A DNA stretch of 64,000 nt, from contig NZ_JACAGN010000015.1 in NCBI RefSeq assembly GCF_030324495.1, positions 1 through 64,000 of the forward strand, written 5' to 3'. The DNA is from Myroides sp. 1354 (GTDB lineage Bacteria; Bacteroidota; Bacteroidia; Flavobacteriales; Flavobacteriaceae). The notes beneath the pieces were generated by a model. It had not been told where the DNA came from and ran no database searches. It saw only the letters and a list, made by a program, of their open reading frames with translations. How positions within the stretch are numbered: the stretch's first letter is position 1; each line of letters starts with the position of its first letter. Made by a program: the position numbers and the translations under genes. Positions 52,988 through 62,297 of this stretch are shown here, piece after piece.

Positions 52988-53467
52988 ATGTATACCAGAT
53001 TTTTGTTGTTGATTATTTTTATACTATGCCAGCGTATAGATGCACAGCATAAAAAAAGCTACATTTTTTTTGAAGTTGATCCGTCAATAGAAGTTAAATT
53101 CTTTTCTAAGAAGAACAGGAAAAGTAAGGAAGTTGAACCAATAGAAAGCAATCTCTTTATGTTCAACAATCAAAACCCTTTTTGGGTAGAGTTTGATACT
53201 AAATTAATCGAAATAGACTTGAGAAGGTATAAAGTGGATGTGTTTTTTAATGTGAAGTTAGAGGTAAATAAAGAGTCAAAGGGTGTTGTTTATAAATACA
53301 AAAGAGGAGATGTCATTCGCATAGACGATAGATGTAAGAGTGAACAATGCAATGTTTTAACCGTTGAGTTTCCTCAAATAATATCCCTTGAAAACGGATA
53401 TTACACGACAATTAATGATGTTTTTACAAAGTACATTTTGGATGAAACGATTTATTACAATAAATAA
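52988..53467 (+). CDS. Secreted protein, unknown
   Basis: 159 residues with a signal peptide (FLLLIIFILCQRIDAQ). Contains DDRCKSEQCNVLTVEF, possibly a disulphide. Part of the accessory island, maybe periplasmic immunity; not recognised. Confidence 0.55.
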   Translation: MYTRFLLLIIFILCQRIDAQHKKSYIFFEVDPSIEVKFFSKKNRKSKEVEPIESNLFMFNNQNPFWVEFDTKLIEIDLRRYKVDVFFNVKLEVNKESKGVVYKYKRGDVIRIDDRCKSEQCNVLTVEFPQIISLENGYYTTINDVFTKYILDETIYYNK

Positions 53468-53551
53468 GGTGCAACAAGAAAAGTGATTTATAAGCTTAAG
53501 CATCAGTTAATACAGATAGCAGGGTTAATTCTGTTTTTACATGAAAAGATA

Positions 53552-54073
53552 ATGAGTAAAAGTGTTGTGTTTAAATTGAGTAAAAAAAATATTAGTTGTC
53601 TTATTTTACTCTTGTTTGCGTTAATCGTTGTAGGAGGATTATTTGTATTATATCCTTCTATTTTTATATCTTCTCTTGTTAGAAGTGAGGTTTTTGTTAG
53701 ACTAGTGGGAATCCTGATTAGTTTTTTTTCAATCCCTCTTTTTATTGGATATGTGCTACTTTTATTTGAGGAGAATGGATTAATTGTATCAAATGAAGGA
53801 ATGATAAATAACACTAATTTGATTAATATAGGTCAAATAGCATGGAAAGATATCACATTAATAAAGACTAAAAAAAGTAAAAAAAATACTTTCCTTTTAA
53901 TTTTCGTTAAGGATGAAAGTAAATATTTTAAGAATAAAGGTTTATTGAAAAAAATAAATGCTTTAGGATATAAAAATTCATATGGAACGTCTATTGTTAT
54001 AGAAACCAAGCATGTACTTTGTATACTTGAAGAATTGAAGTTGACACTGCGTCAACATGTTAAAGTTGAGTAG
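53552..54073 (+). CDS. STM3941-like membrane protein
   Basis: ATG at 53552 (MSKSVVFKLSKKN) gives 173 residues: two membrane spans (about 13-34 and 46-68) and a cytoplasmic PH-like domain with NEGMINNTN, IGQIAWKDITLI and YGTSIVIE, the pattern of the STM3941 family often found near toxin-immunity loci. Function unproven. Confidence 0.6.
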   Translation: MSKSVVFKLSKKNISCLILLLFALIVVGGLFVLYPSIFISSLVRSEVFVRLVGILISFFSIPLFIGYVLLLFEENGLIVSNEGMINNTNLINIGQIAWKDITLIKTKKSKKNTFLLIFVKDESKYFKNKGLLKKINALGYKNSYGTSIVIETKHVLCILEELKLTLRQHVKVE

Positions 54074-54156
54074 ATTCATTTAGCTTTAGTGATGCAATTA
54101 ACCCTAAGGCTCTTTAGTTAGGGTTATCTTATTGTCAAAAGGAGATAAAACAATCA

Positions 54157-54185
54157 ACCGCTAGGTCATTTGCTCCTAGCGGTTT
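54157..54185. terminator. Bidirectional terminator
   Basis: aaccgctagg/cctagcggtt with T7 on the plus strand. Shared by the STM3941-like gene and the convergent thioredoxin-like gene. A weaker aaccctaa/ttagggtt hairpin precedes it at about 54099-54127. Confidence 0.8.
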
Positions 54186-54195
54186 TTTTAATGTT

Positions 54196-54426
54196 TTATT
54201 TCAAATCAGCAATAGAAGCGCCAAAGTTGATGTGTAACACATGGCCATTGGGTAAAACTAAAGCGGGGACTGATTTGACGCCAGCGCCTTCTGCTTCTTG
54301 TACTTTTGTTGGTTCTTCTCCTAAATGAATAATTTCGATAGGGTGATCCGCAATTAAGTTGAGAAGATCTTGTTCTGCACTTACGCAAACAGGACAACCA
54401 GCATGGTAAAAAGTGAGTTGTTTCAT
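54196..54426 (-). CDS. Thioredoxin/glutaredoxin-like protein
   Basis: 76 residues with a CPVC redox site at 11-14, cis-proline motif SVPALVLPNG, and no signal peptide. A small cytosolic thiol-disulphide reductant. Stands alone before a repeat-rich region. Confidence 0.8.
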   Translation of the reverse strand: MKQLTFYHAGCPVCVSAEQDLLNLIADHPIEIIHLGEEPTKVQEAEGAGVKSVPALVLPNGHVLHINFGASIADLK

Positions 54427-54552
54427 GATGTATTATTTTATAAGTAAATATTGTAGAGTAAAAGTAGTTGGACTGTTGGGGATTTGAATGGTACAGGATT
54501 AGAATATCTCGATGGTCCAGGTTTTTTTTGTGAGATTTGTTATTTGTTGAGC

Positions 54553-54649
54553 ATTCACAACTTCATAAAGAGCAAAAGTATGATGTGAGCGCGGGATGCG
54601 ACCCCTCCTAGCGTCGGGGTGACATACTGTGGGGAAGTAGTGAGGTTTG
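54553..54649. repeat. 97-bp dispersed repeat, copy 2
   Basis: Same family and orientation as 11385-11481 (gcgcgggatgcgacccctcc core). Confidence 0.85.
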
Positions 54650-54787
54650 TTATTTGTCAGATTGTAAGCCTCACAAACAACAAACAATAAACCTCACAAA
54701 TAACAAAAACCTGGACCACCCCTAAAATCACAATTCTGTATCATGCTAGTCCTCCAAAGAGGCTGTATGTTTGTACCAGATTAGTGA

Positions 54788-55310
54788 ACGGTTAACAGTT
54801 GACGGTTGATAGTTGATAGTTGATTTTTCTGATTGAAGGATATATTCTCTTTAATCGAAAATTGAGCAAAAAAACAACTAGCAAAAAAGCGAAAAAGCAA
54901 ATCGGAGCGCAGCGTAGATTCATCGAACTCCAAAACAAAATATAAAATAGGTGAGATAAAAAATCAAATCTAACGGTTGTCAGTAAACTGTCCACTGTAA
55001 ACCAATAAACGGTTCCCTGGCTGAGTGGTAGGCCTGGTTACGCAATAACCAGTAGGTTGGTTCGAATCCAACGGGAACCTCTAATTAGTTAACGGTTATC
55101 AGTTATCAGTTGACGGTAAATTTTCTGATTTAAGGATATATTTTCTTTCATCGAAAATTGAGCGAAAAAGCAACTAGCAAAAAAACGCAAAAGCAAACCT
55201 AACGGTTAGCGGTAAATTTTTTGATTTAAGGATATATTTTCTTTCATCGAAAATTGAGCGAAAAAGCAACTAGCAAAAAAGCGAAAAAGCAACTAACAAA
55301 AAAGCAAAAA
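54788..55310. repeat. Three about 105-bp repeats flanking the tRNA
   Basis: Units at about 54788-54900, 55088-55195 and 55199-55310 share aaggatatattttctttcat, gaaaattgagc and aagcaactagcaaaaaagcg. A reverse copy of the 1-169 family lies at 54893-54958. Confidence 0.75.
55011..55080 (+). tRNA. Atypical tRNA, anticodon GCA (Cys) by position
   Basis: A 70-base cloverleaf: acceptor GGTTCCC/GGGAACC (seven perfect pairs), D-arm GCT/GGC, anticodon stem TGGTT/AACCA with loop ACGCAAT, T-stem GTTGG/CCAAC with loop TTCGAAT. The loop has C33 in place of the universal U33, and anticodon GCA at 34-36. CCA is not encoded. It may be a decayed or unusual tRNA. Confidence 0.7.
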
Positions 55311-55417
55311 AATAAAAAACCTTCTTGTCATCTGCTGTATTCCATCAACAAGCTGTCATTTTTTTAGTTGATCGCAGCAGATACAAAGGAGGACAATCAT
55401 TTAAAAATAATAATCAC

Positions 55418-56077
55418 ATGAAGTTACACCGAGAAGGAAAAGGTCCTATCACCTTTGCAAGTTGCGTTTTTTTAGTATGCAATGGATTAGTTTTTGTTTT
55501 CATGAACAATAGGCTGTGGTATACACAAGGCTTTATACTTTTGTTGACTGCTGTTTTAATGGGACTTGTGGTGTTTTTCTTTCGTATTCCCAAGCGCATC
55601 CTTATAAAAGGGGAGTCTTGTATTCAAGCACCTTGTGATGGAACTGTCGTTGTGATAGAAGAGGTGGAACCCGATGAGTATTTTAGTGAAAAACGCCTGC
55701 AGATATCCGTGTTTATGAGTGTATTGAATGTGCATGTGAATTTGAATCCCATTGATGGAGAAATAGTATACAGTCAGTATCACAAAGGAAAAAACTTGGT
55801 GGCTTGGCACCCTAAATCGTCCACGGAAAATGAGCGACATAGCGTCGTTTATAAACATGTGAATGGCAAAGAAGTACTAGCGAAACAGATTGCTGGAGCA
55901 TTAGCGAATCGCATTGTCAATTATCTACCCTGTGGAACTACAGCCGTACAAACGGAAGAAATGGGATTTATTAAGTTTGGATCGCGCGTAGATTTGCTCT
56001 TGCCTTTGGATTGTAGTGTAAAAGTACAATTGGGAGATAAAGTACAAGGAGGAATCACAACCTTAGCCAGATGGTAA
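55418..56077 (+). CDS. psd: Phosphatidylserine decarboxylase proenzyme
   Basis: The ATG at 55418 (MKLHREGKGPITFA) gives 219 residues; the frame is open to 55325. Two N-terminal membrane segments (about 10-50), then FMSVLNVHVNLNPIDGEI (catalytic histidine region) and KFGSRVDLLLP, where autocleavage at Gly-Ser forms the pyruvoyl subunit. It makes phosphatidylethanolamine; short bacterial form. Confidence 0.93.
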   Translation: MKLHREGKGPITFASCVFLVCNGLVFVFMNNRLWYTQGFILLLTAVLMGLVVFFFRIPKRILIKGESCIQAPCDGTVVVIEEVEPDEYFSEKRLQISVFMSVLNVHVNLNPIDGEIVYSQYHKGKNLVAWHPKSSTENERHSVVYKHVNGKEVLAKQIAGALANRIVNYLPCGTTAVQTEEMGFIKFGSRVDLLLPLDCSVKVQLGDKVQGGITTLARW

Positions 56078-56082
56078 CAAGA

Positions 56083-57522
56083 TTATACTTGTTGTTCTTG
56101 GAGACAAGCTGCGAGTAGGTGTATCCCTTTTTCTAATTCTTCTTTGGAGAGTGTACCAAAACTCAAACGCAATCCATCAGCAGAAGTAGGGGGGGAATAA
56201 TAGTTGTTGGGATTGACTAATTGCATGCCTCTAGCAGCTAAGTGTTGGACTAACAGGGTATAATCAACAGGGTATTTGGGCTTAATCCAAAAGGCCAATC
56301 CGCCATCGGGAATTGTAAAGGTTACTTGATCGCCTAAGTATTTTTGAATTAGAGCCGTGGTGAAGTCCCTTTTTTCTTTGTATAAACTTGTCGCTTTTTT
56401 AATATGTTTTTTTATCAGGCCGTCTTCAATTAATTGGAGGACGGCTTGTTCCATGATACGATCTCCTTGAATATCGATGATCTTTCTCAATTGCGCAATC
56501 TTGTCAATCAAGCTGTGGTCACTCGTCACTAGGAAGCCCACGCGAAGTGCGGGTGCAACAACCTTACTCAAGGTGCCGATATAAACGTAGTTTTCAAGTT
56601 CAGCATAGCTACACAGCGGCAATACCGGTCGGTAGGTATAGTGAAATTCGTTGTCGTAATCATCTTCAATGATGGTAATATTGTGGTCATTGGCGAGTTG
56701 TACAATTTCCAAACGTCGTTGTAAGCTCAGGGTTACTGTGGTTGGAAACTGATGGTGAGGCGTGAGGTAGATTGCTTTAATATTGGAGTTTTGTTGCAGT
56801 TGTTTTTTTAAATCAGTTAGGCAAATTCCTTCTGTATCCACTTGTACAGGTAGTAAGGTAGCCCCTGCATGTTCAAAAGCCTGCCAAGCCGATTGGTACC
56901 CTGGGTTCTCAACTAAAATAGCATCCCCTTTTTGAAGCAAGCATTGAGCAACCAAATAAATAGCCATTTGTCCCCCTCGTGTAATGCAGACACACTCCTC
57001 TTTTACGTGCATTCCTCTTTGGTGATTGAGCATATGCGCAATGTGTTGGATGAATCTAGGATCTCCCAAAGCATTGCCATAACCCATCATCTGCCATTTA
57101 GCATTGCGATTGAAAATCTGTCTATAAGCACGTGCTAATTCTTTCACAGGGACAATTTTACTATCGGGATAACCATTGTCAAATACAAGTGATACAGTAG
57201 ATTGAATATGAGGTGTTGAAGTATTAGTTGAAGATTTATGAGGTCGTGTCGGTTTGGATTGAGGCCTGGTTTGAGCAATATAAATGCCCTTTCGCTCTTG
57301 TGATTCCAGCCATTCCTCATCTAATAGTACACTTAGTGCTTTGACAATCGTATTGCGATTCACTTTGAGCATTTCCGCCAATGTTCTCGTACTCGGTAAA
57401 ATATCCCCTTTTTGGAGTCTGCCTTGTTGAATGGCCTCAATTAGGGCATCTGCTATCTGCAAGTAAAGGGGTTGATCAGAAGAGGAATCCAAGCGAATTT
57501 CTAATTTCCAAAGCCTTTTCAT
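56083..57522 (-). CDS. MocR/PdxR-family GntR regulator with aminotransferase domain
   Basis: The 479-residue protein has a GntR winged helix (residues 12-80, LPSTRTLAEMLKVNRNTIVKAL-type recognition segment) and a fold-type I aminotransferase domain (about 115-479) with EDDYDNEFHY and the PLP lysine in YIGTLSKVVAPALR. MocR proteins sense PLP or amino acids. Target genes are not evident in the window. Confidence 0.9.
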   Translation of the reverse strand: MKRLWKLEIRLDSSSDQPLYLQIADALIEAIQQGRLQKGDILPSTRTLAEMLKVNRNTIVKALSVLLDEEWLESQERKGIYIAQTRPQSKPTRPHKSSTNTSTPHIQSTVSLVFDNGYPDSKIVPVKELARAYRQIFNRNAKWQMMGYGNALGDPRFIQHIAHMLNHQRGMHVKEECVCITRGGQMAIYLVAQCLLQKGDAILVENPGYQSAWQAFEHAGATLLPVQVDTEGICLTDLKKQLQQNSNIKAIYLTPHHQFPTTVTLSLQRRLEIVQLANDHNITIIEDDYDNEFHYTYRPVLPLCSYAELENYVYIGTLSKVVAPALRVGFLVTSDHSLIDKIAQLRKIIDIQGDRIMEQAVLQLIEDGLIKKHIKKATSLYKEKRDFTTALIQKYLGDQVTFTIPDGGLAFWIKPKYPVDYTLLVQHLAARGMQLVNPNNYYSPPTSADGLRLSFGTLSKEELEKGIHLLAACLQEQQV

Positions 57523-57634
57523 ATGGACTATTTATTTAGGTTTATAAATTAGTTAGGAGTAGTCCAAAGATAAGCATTATTACCCGCTAAAATCTGTTTG
57601 TATGGAATAAAAAAACTGTTCGATTAACAGGAGA

Positions 57635-58177
57635 CTATTGCATGGCATCTGCTAATTCAATTAATTTGAGGCACGTTTTATAGTTTCGTGTTGTAGCTGT
57701 AATGCACAATTTTTGTTCGAGTAGAGTATTGGTGATTTTAGTATGCCCATACCCATTGGTCGCGACTAAATAAGCTGCTGAATCAGAAAAGGCTAAATGC
57801 TCTTCCACTGTTTTCTTTTCAAGAATATGCGTGTGGTTTTGAACCGTTGGTGTGGAATGAAAAAAACTAATGTACAGTTGAGCTTGCTCCTCTGTTTGTG
57901 TAAAGGGACATTGGCGAACGAGAGTTTCAAATGTCGTTGCAGATAGGGTAAGAACAGGTATATCTAAACGAAGCTCTTCTTGTATGGCTTGATGTATTTG
58001 ATGAGAAAGGAGTCTTTCATCCGTCTCTTCGGTTTGAAAGAGGAGATTACCACTTTGAATATATGTTTGTACTTGAACGAAGTTTAAATTCAAAGCAAGT
58101 TTCTTCAAAACCTCCATTTTAATTGTGTTTTTACCACTTACATTAATGCCTCGAAGTAAAGAAATATAGGTTTTCAT
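57635..58177 (-). CDS. DUF1697 family protein
   Basis: Start at ATG 58177 (MKTYISLLRGINVSGKN) gives 180 residues, the DUF1697 hallmark LLRGINV at the N-terminus and YIQSGNLLF near 40. Function unknown; cytosolic. Confidence 0.9.
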   Translation of the reverse strand: MKTYISLLRGINVSGKNTIKMEVLKKLALNLNFVQVQTYIQSGNLLFQTEETDERLLSHQIHQAIQEELRLDIPVLTLSATTFETLVRQCPFTQTEEQAQLYISFFHSTPTVQNHTHILEKKTVEEHLAFSDSAAYLVATNGYGHTKITNTLLEQKLCITATTRNYKTCLKLIELADAMQ

Positions 58178-58368
58178 AAAGATACAATAGCGTAAAAGTT
58201 GTTGCATACAAAGATAGTATATCCTTCGAACCTTGGCCTTGTATCCTTTGATTTGTTGAAGTTGACGATTCCATTGTAGTTGCCATTCATCAAATGAAAT
58301 AGACCAATGGTCAAAGAAATTCTTTGGGTTTAGGCAATTAGGTCTTGCTTTGCATCAAAATCAAAAGA

Positions 58369-59274
58369 ATGAAGATGCGTTTAATTTTAGTTTGTTGTTC
58401 TTTCCTATTGGGAATGGCAACGATGTGGTCTCAGGAAAAAATAAGAGGGGAGATTAAGGTAGATTATGTGCCTTTTTCCAACTATGTCAGACCGATAGAT
58501 AGTATGAAAACTCCTGCTAAAACCGATTTTAGAAGAGTAGAACTCAATGTTGAAATTCCATTATCCCTAACGATGGATAAGCGAAATAAACCCCGAATTT
58601 GGTCTGTTGTGGCTCAGGGAGCGTATGCGAAAATGGAACATAAGTTGTATGAAGAAGAGTTGTTTCCCACCGAATTGTTGAATGCTCAGGTGGGCTTGAA
58701 ACACTTTCGTTCGATAAGTGATTCTTGGTCGTTGTTGTTTATGGCGACAGTTGGGGTATACACGGATATGGAGGTGATTAATAAGGAGGCTATTTTAGCG
58801 CAAGGAGGGGTGTTTTTTATTAAGCATTTCAATGATAAAGTAGCTTTGGGTGTTGGACCTGTGTTGACCAATAGCTTTGGAGTTCCTATGGTATTACCAG
58901 GAATTTATTTTAACTGGGAAACCCATGGTGATTTTTATGTGCGAGTAGCCTTCCCACAAGGGATGGAATTGGGATATAAAATCAATGACATGACAGACTT
59001 AAAATTAGCGGCTGATTTGCAAGGGATGACTGCCGTAATTAAAAAAGACGACAAGAATATGTTGTTGGGATTTCAACAAATTGTTGCGGGACTCCGACCA
59101 GAGTTTAAGTTTAATGAGCACCTGACTTTATCTCTAACCGCAGGTAGCTCGCTCGTGCGTTCTTTCTCGTATAATGAGCGTAAAATCAAGAATATATTCA
59201 AAGAGAAAAAAGAAGCCGATCCACGATTCACAACGACGTTTTACGGCGCCGTAAAATTGCGATGGGCCCTGTAG
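58369..59274 (+). CDS. Outer-membrane beta-barrel protein (DUF6268-like)
   Basis: ATG at 58369 gives a signal peptide (LILVCCSFLLGMATMWSQ) and about 300 residues of alternating beta strands with a C-terminal aromatic/leucine end (GAVKLRWAL). Likely an outer-membrane barrel; family identification is tentative. Confidence 0.65.
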   Translation: MKMRLILVCCSFLLGMATMWSQEKIRGEIKVDYVPFSNYVRPIDSMKTPAKTDFRRVELNVEIPLSLTMDKRNKPRIWSVVAQGAYAKMEHKLYEEELFPTELLNAQVGLKHFRSISDSWSLLFMATVGVYTDMEVINKEAILAQGGVFFIKHFNDKVALGVGPVLTNSFGVPMVLPGIYFNWETHGDFYVRVAFPQGMELGYKINDMTDLKLAADLQGMTAVIKKDDKNMLLGFQQIVAGLRPEFKFNEHLTLSLTAGSSLVRSFSYNERKIKNIFKEKKEADPRFTTTFYGAVKLRWAL

Positions 59275-59277
59275 GGG

Positions 59278-59630
59278 GCGAATGATATTCGCCCCTGTAA
59301 CAAGAGAATTGAAGTAAATTAGCGAATGATATTCGCCCCTCTAACAAGAGAATTGGAGTAAATAAGCGAATGATATTCGCCCCTTCTGACAAGAGAATTG
59401 AAGTAAATTAGCGAATGATATTCGCCCCTGTAACAAGAGAATTGGAGTAAATAAGCGAATGATATTCGCCCCTCTGACAAGAGAATTGGAGTAAATAAGC
59501 GAATGATATTCGCCCCTCTGACAAGAGAATTGGAGTAAATTAGCGAATGATATTCGCCCCTTCTGACAAGAGAATGGGAGTAAATTAGCGAATGATATTC
59601 GCCCCTCTAACAAGAAAATTGGAGTAAATA
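59278..59630. repeat. Eightfold tandem repeat with perfect palindrome gcgaatgatattcgc
   Basis: Units of 43-46 bp, each gcgaatgatattcgcccc plus a variable tga/taa/ctg and caagagaattggagtaaat. The palindromic core starts at 59278, 59322, 59365, 59411, 59454, 59498, 59542 and 59588. Not a CRISPR: the spacing sequence is constant. Confidence 0.9.
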
Positions 59631-59631
59631 A

Positions 59632-59651
59632 AAAGAGGCACCTGCCTCTTT
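59632..59651 (-). terminator. Terminator after LytTR regulator gene
   Basis: aaagaggca/tgcctcttt with a two-base loop; T-rich on both strands, adjoining the stop at 59653. Confidence 0.75.
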
Positions 59652-59652
59652 T

Positions 59653-60399
59653 TTATTTACTCAACAAGTTTTTATAGATAATATCATTCAACAACGCCTC
59701 TTTTCTCAAGCGTGCAATCGGCAGTTGTACCCCGTGAATGAGTACTTTATTTCCCGAGATGGAGCTTATGTGATTGACATTAATTAAGTAGGATTTGTGT
59801 ATTCTAAAGAAGTGCTCTTTAGGGAGTAGATCCTCGATGGCGATCATGGTTTGATGGATGATGTAATGTTTATCTGCCGTGTGAATCTTAACGTAATTCT
59901 GCATGCCTTCAATATAGCAAATGGAAGTCCATTGAATTTTGACAAAGCTATCCTCGTGTTTGATGTACATGGAACCATCTGATAATCCTATTTCTTCCTT
60001 ACTTTGATGTTTGAGTTCATGCCATTCTTTGGCTTTTAAGGCTGCTTGATAAAAGCGTTTGAAGGCGATGGGTTTGAGTAAGTAATCCACAATTTGCAAG
60101 CGATAACCTTCCAAAGCATGCTCAGAATAAGCAGTGGTAAAAATAACCATGGGTGGCTGGCTGATGGATTCTAAGAAATCGATGCCTGAGAGATAAGGCA
60201 TATTAATATCCAAGAACAGCAGGTCATACTTGTCTTTGCTTAGGAGTTCTTGTGCCTCAAGGGCAGAACCACAAGAAGCTTGAGCGACTAAGAAATCCAC
60301 CTGGGCGATAAAATCAACGATGGCTCTTCGCGCTAAAGGCTCATCATCTATGACGAGGCATTTGAGTGGAAGGGAAGTTTTATCTGAGGTCAATTGCAT
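59653..60399 (-). CDS. LytTR-family response regulator
   Basis: The 248-residue protein has a receiver domain (VIDDEPLARRAI near 16, phospho-Asp in LLFLDINMPYLSG near 60, TAYSEHAL) and a C-terminal LytTR DNA-binding domain (IEGMQNYVKIHT, FFRIHKSYLINVNHI). It acts with the overlapping kinase gene (20 bp overlap). Confidence 0.93.
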   Translation of the reverse strand: MQLTSDKTSLPLKCLVIDDEPLARRAIVDFIAQVDFLVAQASCGSALEAQELLSKDKYDLLFLDINMPYLSGIDFLESISQPPMVIFTTAYSEHALEGYRLQIVDYLLKPIAFKRFYQAALKAKEWHELKHQSKEEIGLSDGSMYIKHEDSFVKIQWTSICYIEGMQNYVKIHTADKHYIIHQTMIAIEDLLPKEHFFRIHKSYLINVNHISSISGNKVLIHGVQLPIARLRKEALLNDIIYKNLLSK

Positions 60400-61450
60400 G
60401 GTGTAAATCGATTTGGAGTATTACAGTAAAGGTATCTTCTTTTTGTGTCATTTGAAAGGAATGGGCTTCGGGATACTGCATTTTCAGTCGTTCTGTGATG
60501 TTGAGTAATCCAATACCTCCTTGTTGTTTCTCTCTTTTATAGATGTCGTTATAGGAGTTTTCAATGGCTAGGGTTAATTTGCCTTTTTCTTCTTTGCATT
60601 GAATGTGTACATACCCTTGTTGATGCGGTAAACGAGAAACGTGTTTGAAGGCATTTTCTACGAGTGGAACTAAAAGCAAAGGAGCAATTGGCAGCTGTTT
60701 GGTTTCAATTTCCCAAGTACATATTACCTCTAGTTCTTCTTGCCAGCGAATTTCCTCTATGGCTACTAAATCTTGTAGGTATTGGATTTCTTGGTGAAGA
60801 AAAACGCGTTTCTGATTGCATTCATACAGTTGATAGCGCAGGATATCCGAAAATTTAAGCAATACGGTTGAGGCTAGTTCAACGTTGGATTGCATGAGAA
60901 TATGGATGTGATTCAGCACATTAAACATCAAATGAGGGTTAATCTGATCTTGTAACAATTTAATTTGTGCTTCTAAATGTTCTTGTTGTAATTTGGCGTT
61001 TAATCGTTCAATTTTATGGTGTTCTTCATAAAATCGAATCCCACAGGTTGTTGTGACGATTGCCATGGCTGACGGAATAGAATTGAATAATTTATAGACA
61101 AACAATTCTCTCCAATTTTGTACATCAGATCGGGCTAATACTTGTTCATCCCCAATAAAATAGGGAAATAAAGTAAAGCAAAAGGAGACTAAAATATTGA
61201 GTAGAATAACGCCAAGAAAAAATTGAAGGAGAAAGTGTTTCATTCTTCCTTCTTTTAATGCTTTGGGCAATACAATATCACTGAGATAATGAGAAATACC
61301 AATAAAAGAGGCCATGACTAGGGCAGTGTACAACACCCAATAGTAGAAGGGATGGTTGCTGAGGTACACATAGGGCCATAGTGAAAAAGTCAGAATAGAC
61401 CAGAAAATGATAAAGAATAACCGTTTATGTTTGTGGATATTGGTAGTCAT
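60380..61450 (-). CDS. LytS-type sensor histidine kinase
   Basis: The 356-residue protein has about four membrane spans (12-140), then the His_kinase domain with phospho-acceptor His in QINPHLMFNVLNHI near 172 and an ATPase domain with LVENAFKH and GGIGLLNITERL. It phosphorylates the downstream regulator. Confidence 0.93.
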   Translation of the reverse strand: MTTNIHKHKRLFFIIFWSILTFSLWPYVYLSNHPFYYWVLYTALVMASFIGISHYLSDIVLPKALKEGRMKHFLLQFFLGVILLNILVSFCFTLFPYFIGDEQVLARSDVQNWRELFVYKLFNSIPSAMAIVTTTCGIRFYEEHHKIERLNAKLQQEHLEAQIKLLQDQINPHLMFNVLNHIHILMQSNVELASTVLLKFSDILRYQLYECNQKRVFLHQEIQYLQDLVAIEEIRWQEELEVICTWEIETKQLPIAPLLLVPLVENAFKHVSRLPHQQGYVHIQCKEEKGKLTLAIENSYNDIYKREKQQGGIGLLNITERLKMQYPEAHSFQMTQKEDTFTVILQIDLHHAIDLR

Positions 61451-61573
61451 AAGAATGTATTATATACTGCAAAGGTAAAGAAAGGACAACCATTTGATTG
61501 GGTGTCTATTTTTTTGACCATTGGTTGCTGTAATTTGACGATTGGAAGTAATGGAATAAGATTTATAAAAAAA

Positions 61574-61600
61574 AGCATAGAGGAGTGACTCCTCTATGCT
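61574..61600. terminator. Bidirectional terminator
   Basis: agcatagaggagt/actcctctatgct with A- and T-runs at both sides; ends the porin-like gene at 61616. Confidence 0.8.
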
Positions 61601-61615
61601 TTTTTGTACTTGAAT

Positions 61616-62188
61616 TTACAAGAAGTAATAACTTACTCCCAATTGTACGTGATTGGATTTCGATTTAAAATCTTTGGATAGGTTGTTTAAACTGCGGGAA
61701 TACACCAGGTCAAAACTGAATTTGCCGAGATTTACTCCTGCACCGATTTGGGCTTTGATGTTGTTTTTATTCCAGCGAGTATCTATTGCTTGAATATTGT
61801 CGTGTACACTGAGTTTGTCGTCAATCACTTGAGAGTAAACCCCTCCAGCGATGACATGTACTTTTAAGGTTTTGAAATCAAAGAGGTCATATCCTACAGC
61901 GATTGGAAGATCAATACTTTTCCATTTGGCTTGATGTATTGCTCCATCATCAACTGCTGATTTAGATTCGCTGTACAAAAGATCAGCTTGAACAAAAAGG
62001 CGATCAAAGTGATACTGTGTGGTAATTCCTCCCGAAAATCCCAAAGCTGAGGATGTACTTAGATTGTTTAAATTCCCAGCTATATTCGCGTGATTGGAAC
62101 TTACTTTTACACCGAATTGAAAAGGATTTTGAGCATTTACACTGCTAACAGCTAGGAGCATACCTAAACTAAATAAGGTTACTTTCAT
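61616..62188 (-). CDS. Porin-family outer-membrane beta-barrel protein
   Basis: ATG at 62188 (MKVTLFSLGMLLAVSSVNA) gives a signal peptide and 190 residues of a PF13568-type barrel (QFGVKVSSNHANIAG, YHFDRLFVQADLLYS, C-terminal VQLGVSYYFL). Location: outer membrane. A single gene with its own terminator. Confidence 0.85.
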   Translation of the reverse strand: MKVTLFSLGMLLAVSSVNAQNPFQFGVKVSSNHANIAGNLNNLSTSSALGFSGGITTQYHFDRLFVQADLLYSESKSAVDDGAIHQAKWKSIDLPIAVGYDLFDFKTLKVHVIAGGVYSQVIDDKLSVHDNIQAIDTRWNKNNIKAQIGAGVNLGKFSFDLVYSRSLNNLSKDFKSKSNHVQLGVSYYFL

Positions 62189-62297
62189 ATTGAAAATTTT
62201 AAATTGTTTCGGCAAATAACCTTTAGTTTAGGCATTGAGACAATCTTCTTTGACCAATGGCAAAGAAGTGTTGATTAGTGGTTGCTTGACCTAGATA

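Noticed and set aside
59341..59613. 90-codon minus-strand frame
   Set aside because: It is a translation of the palindromic tandem repeat.
59278..59630. CRISPR array
   Set aside because: The intervals between palindromes are near identical, so there are no unique spacers, and no cas genes are present.
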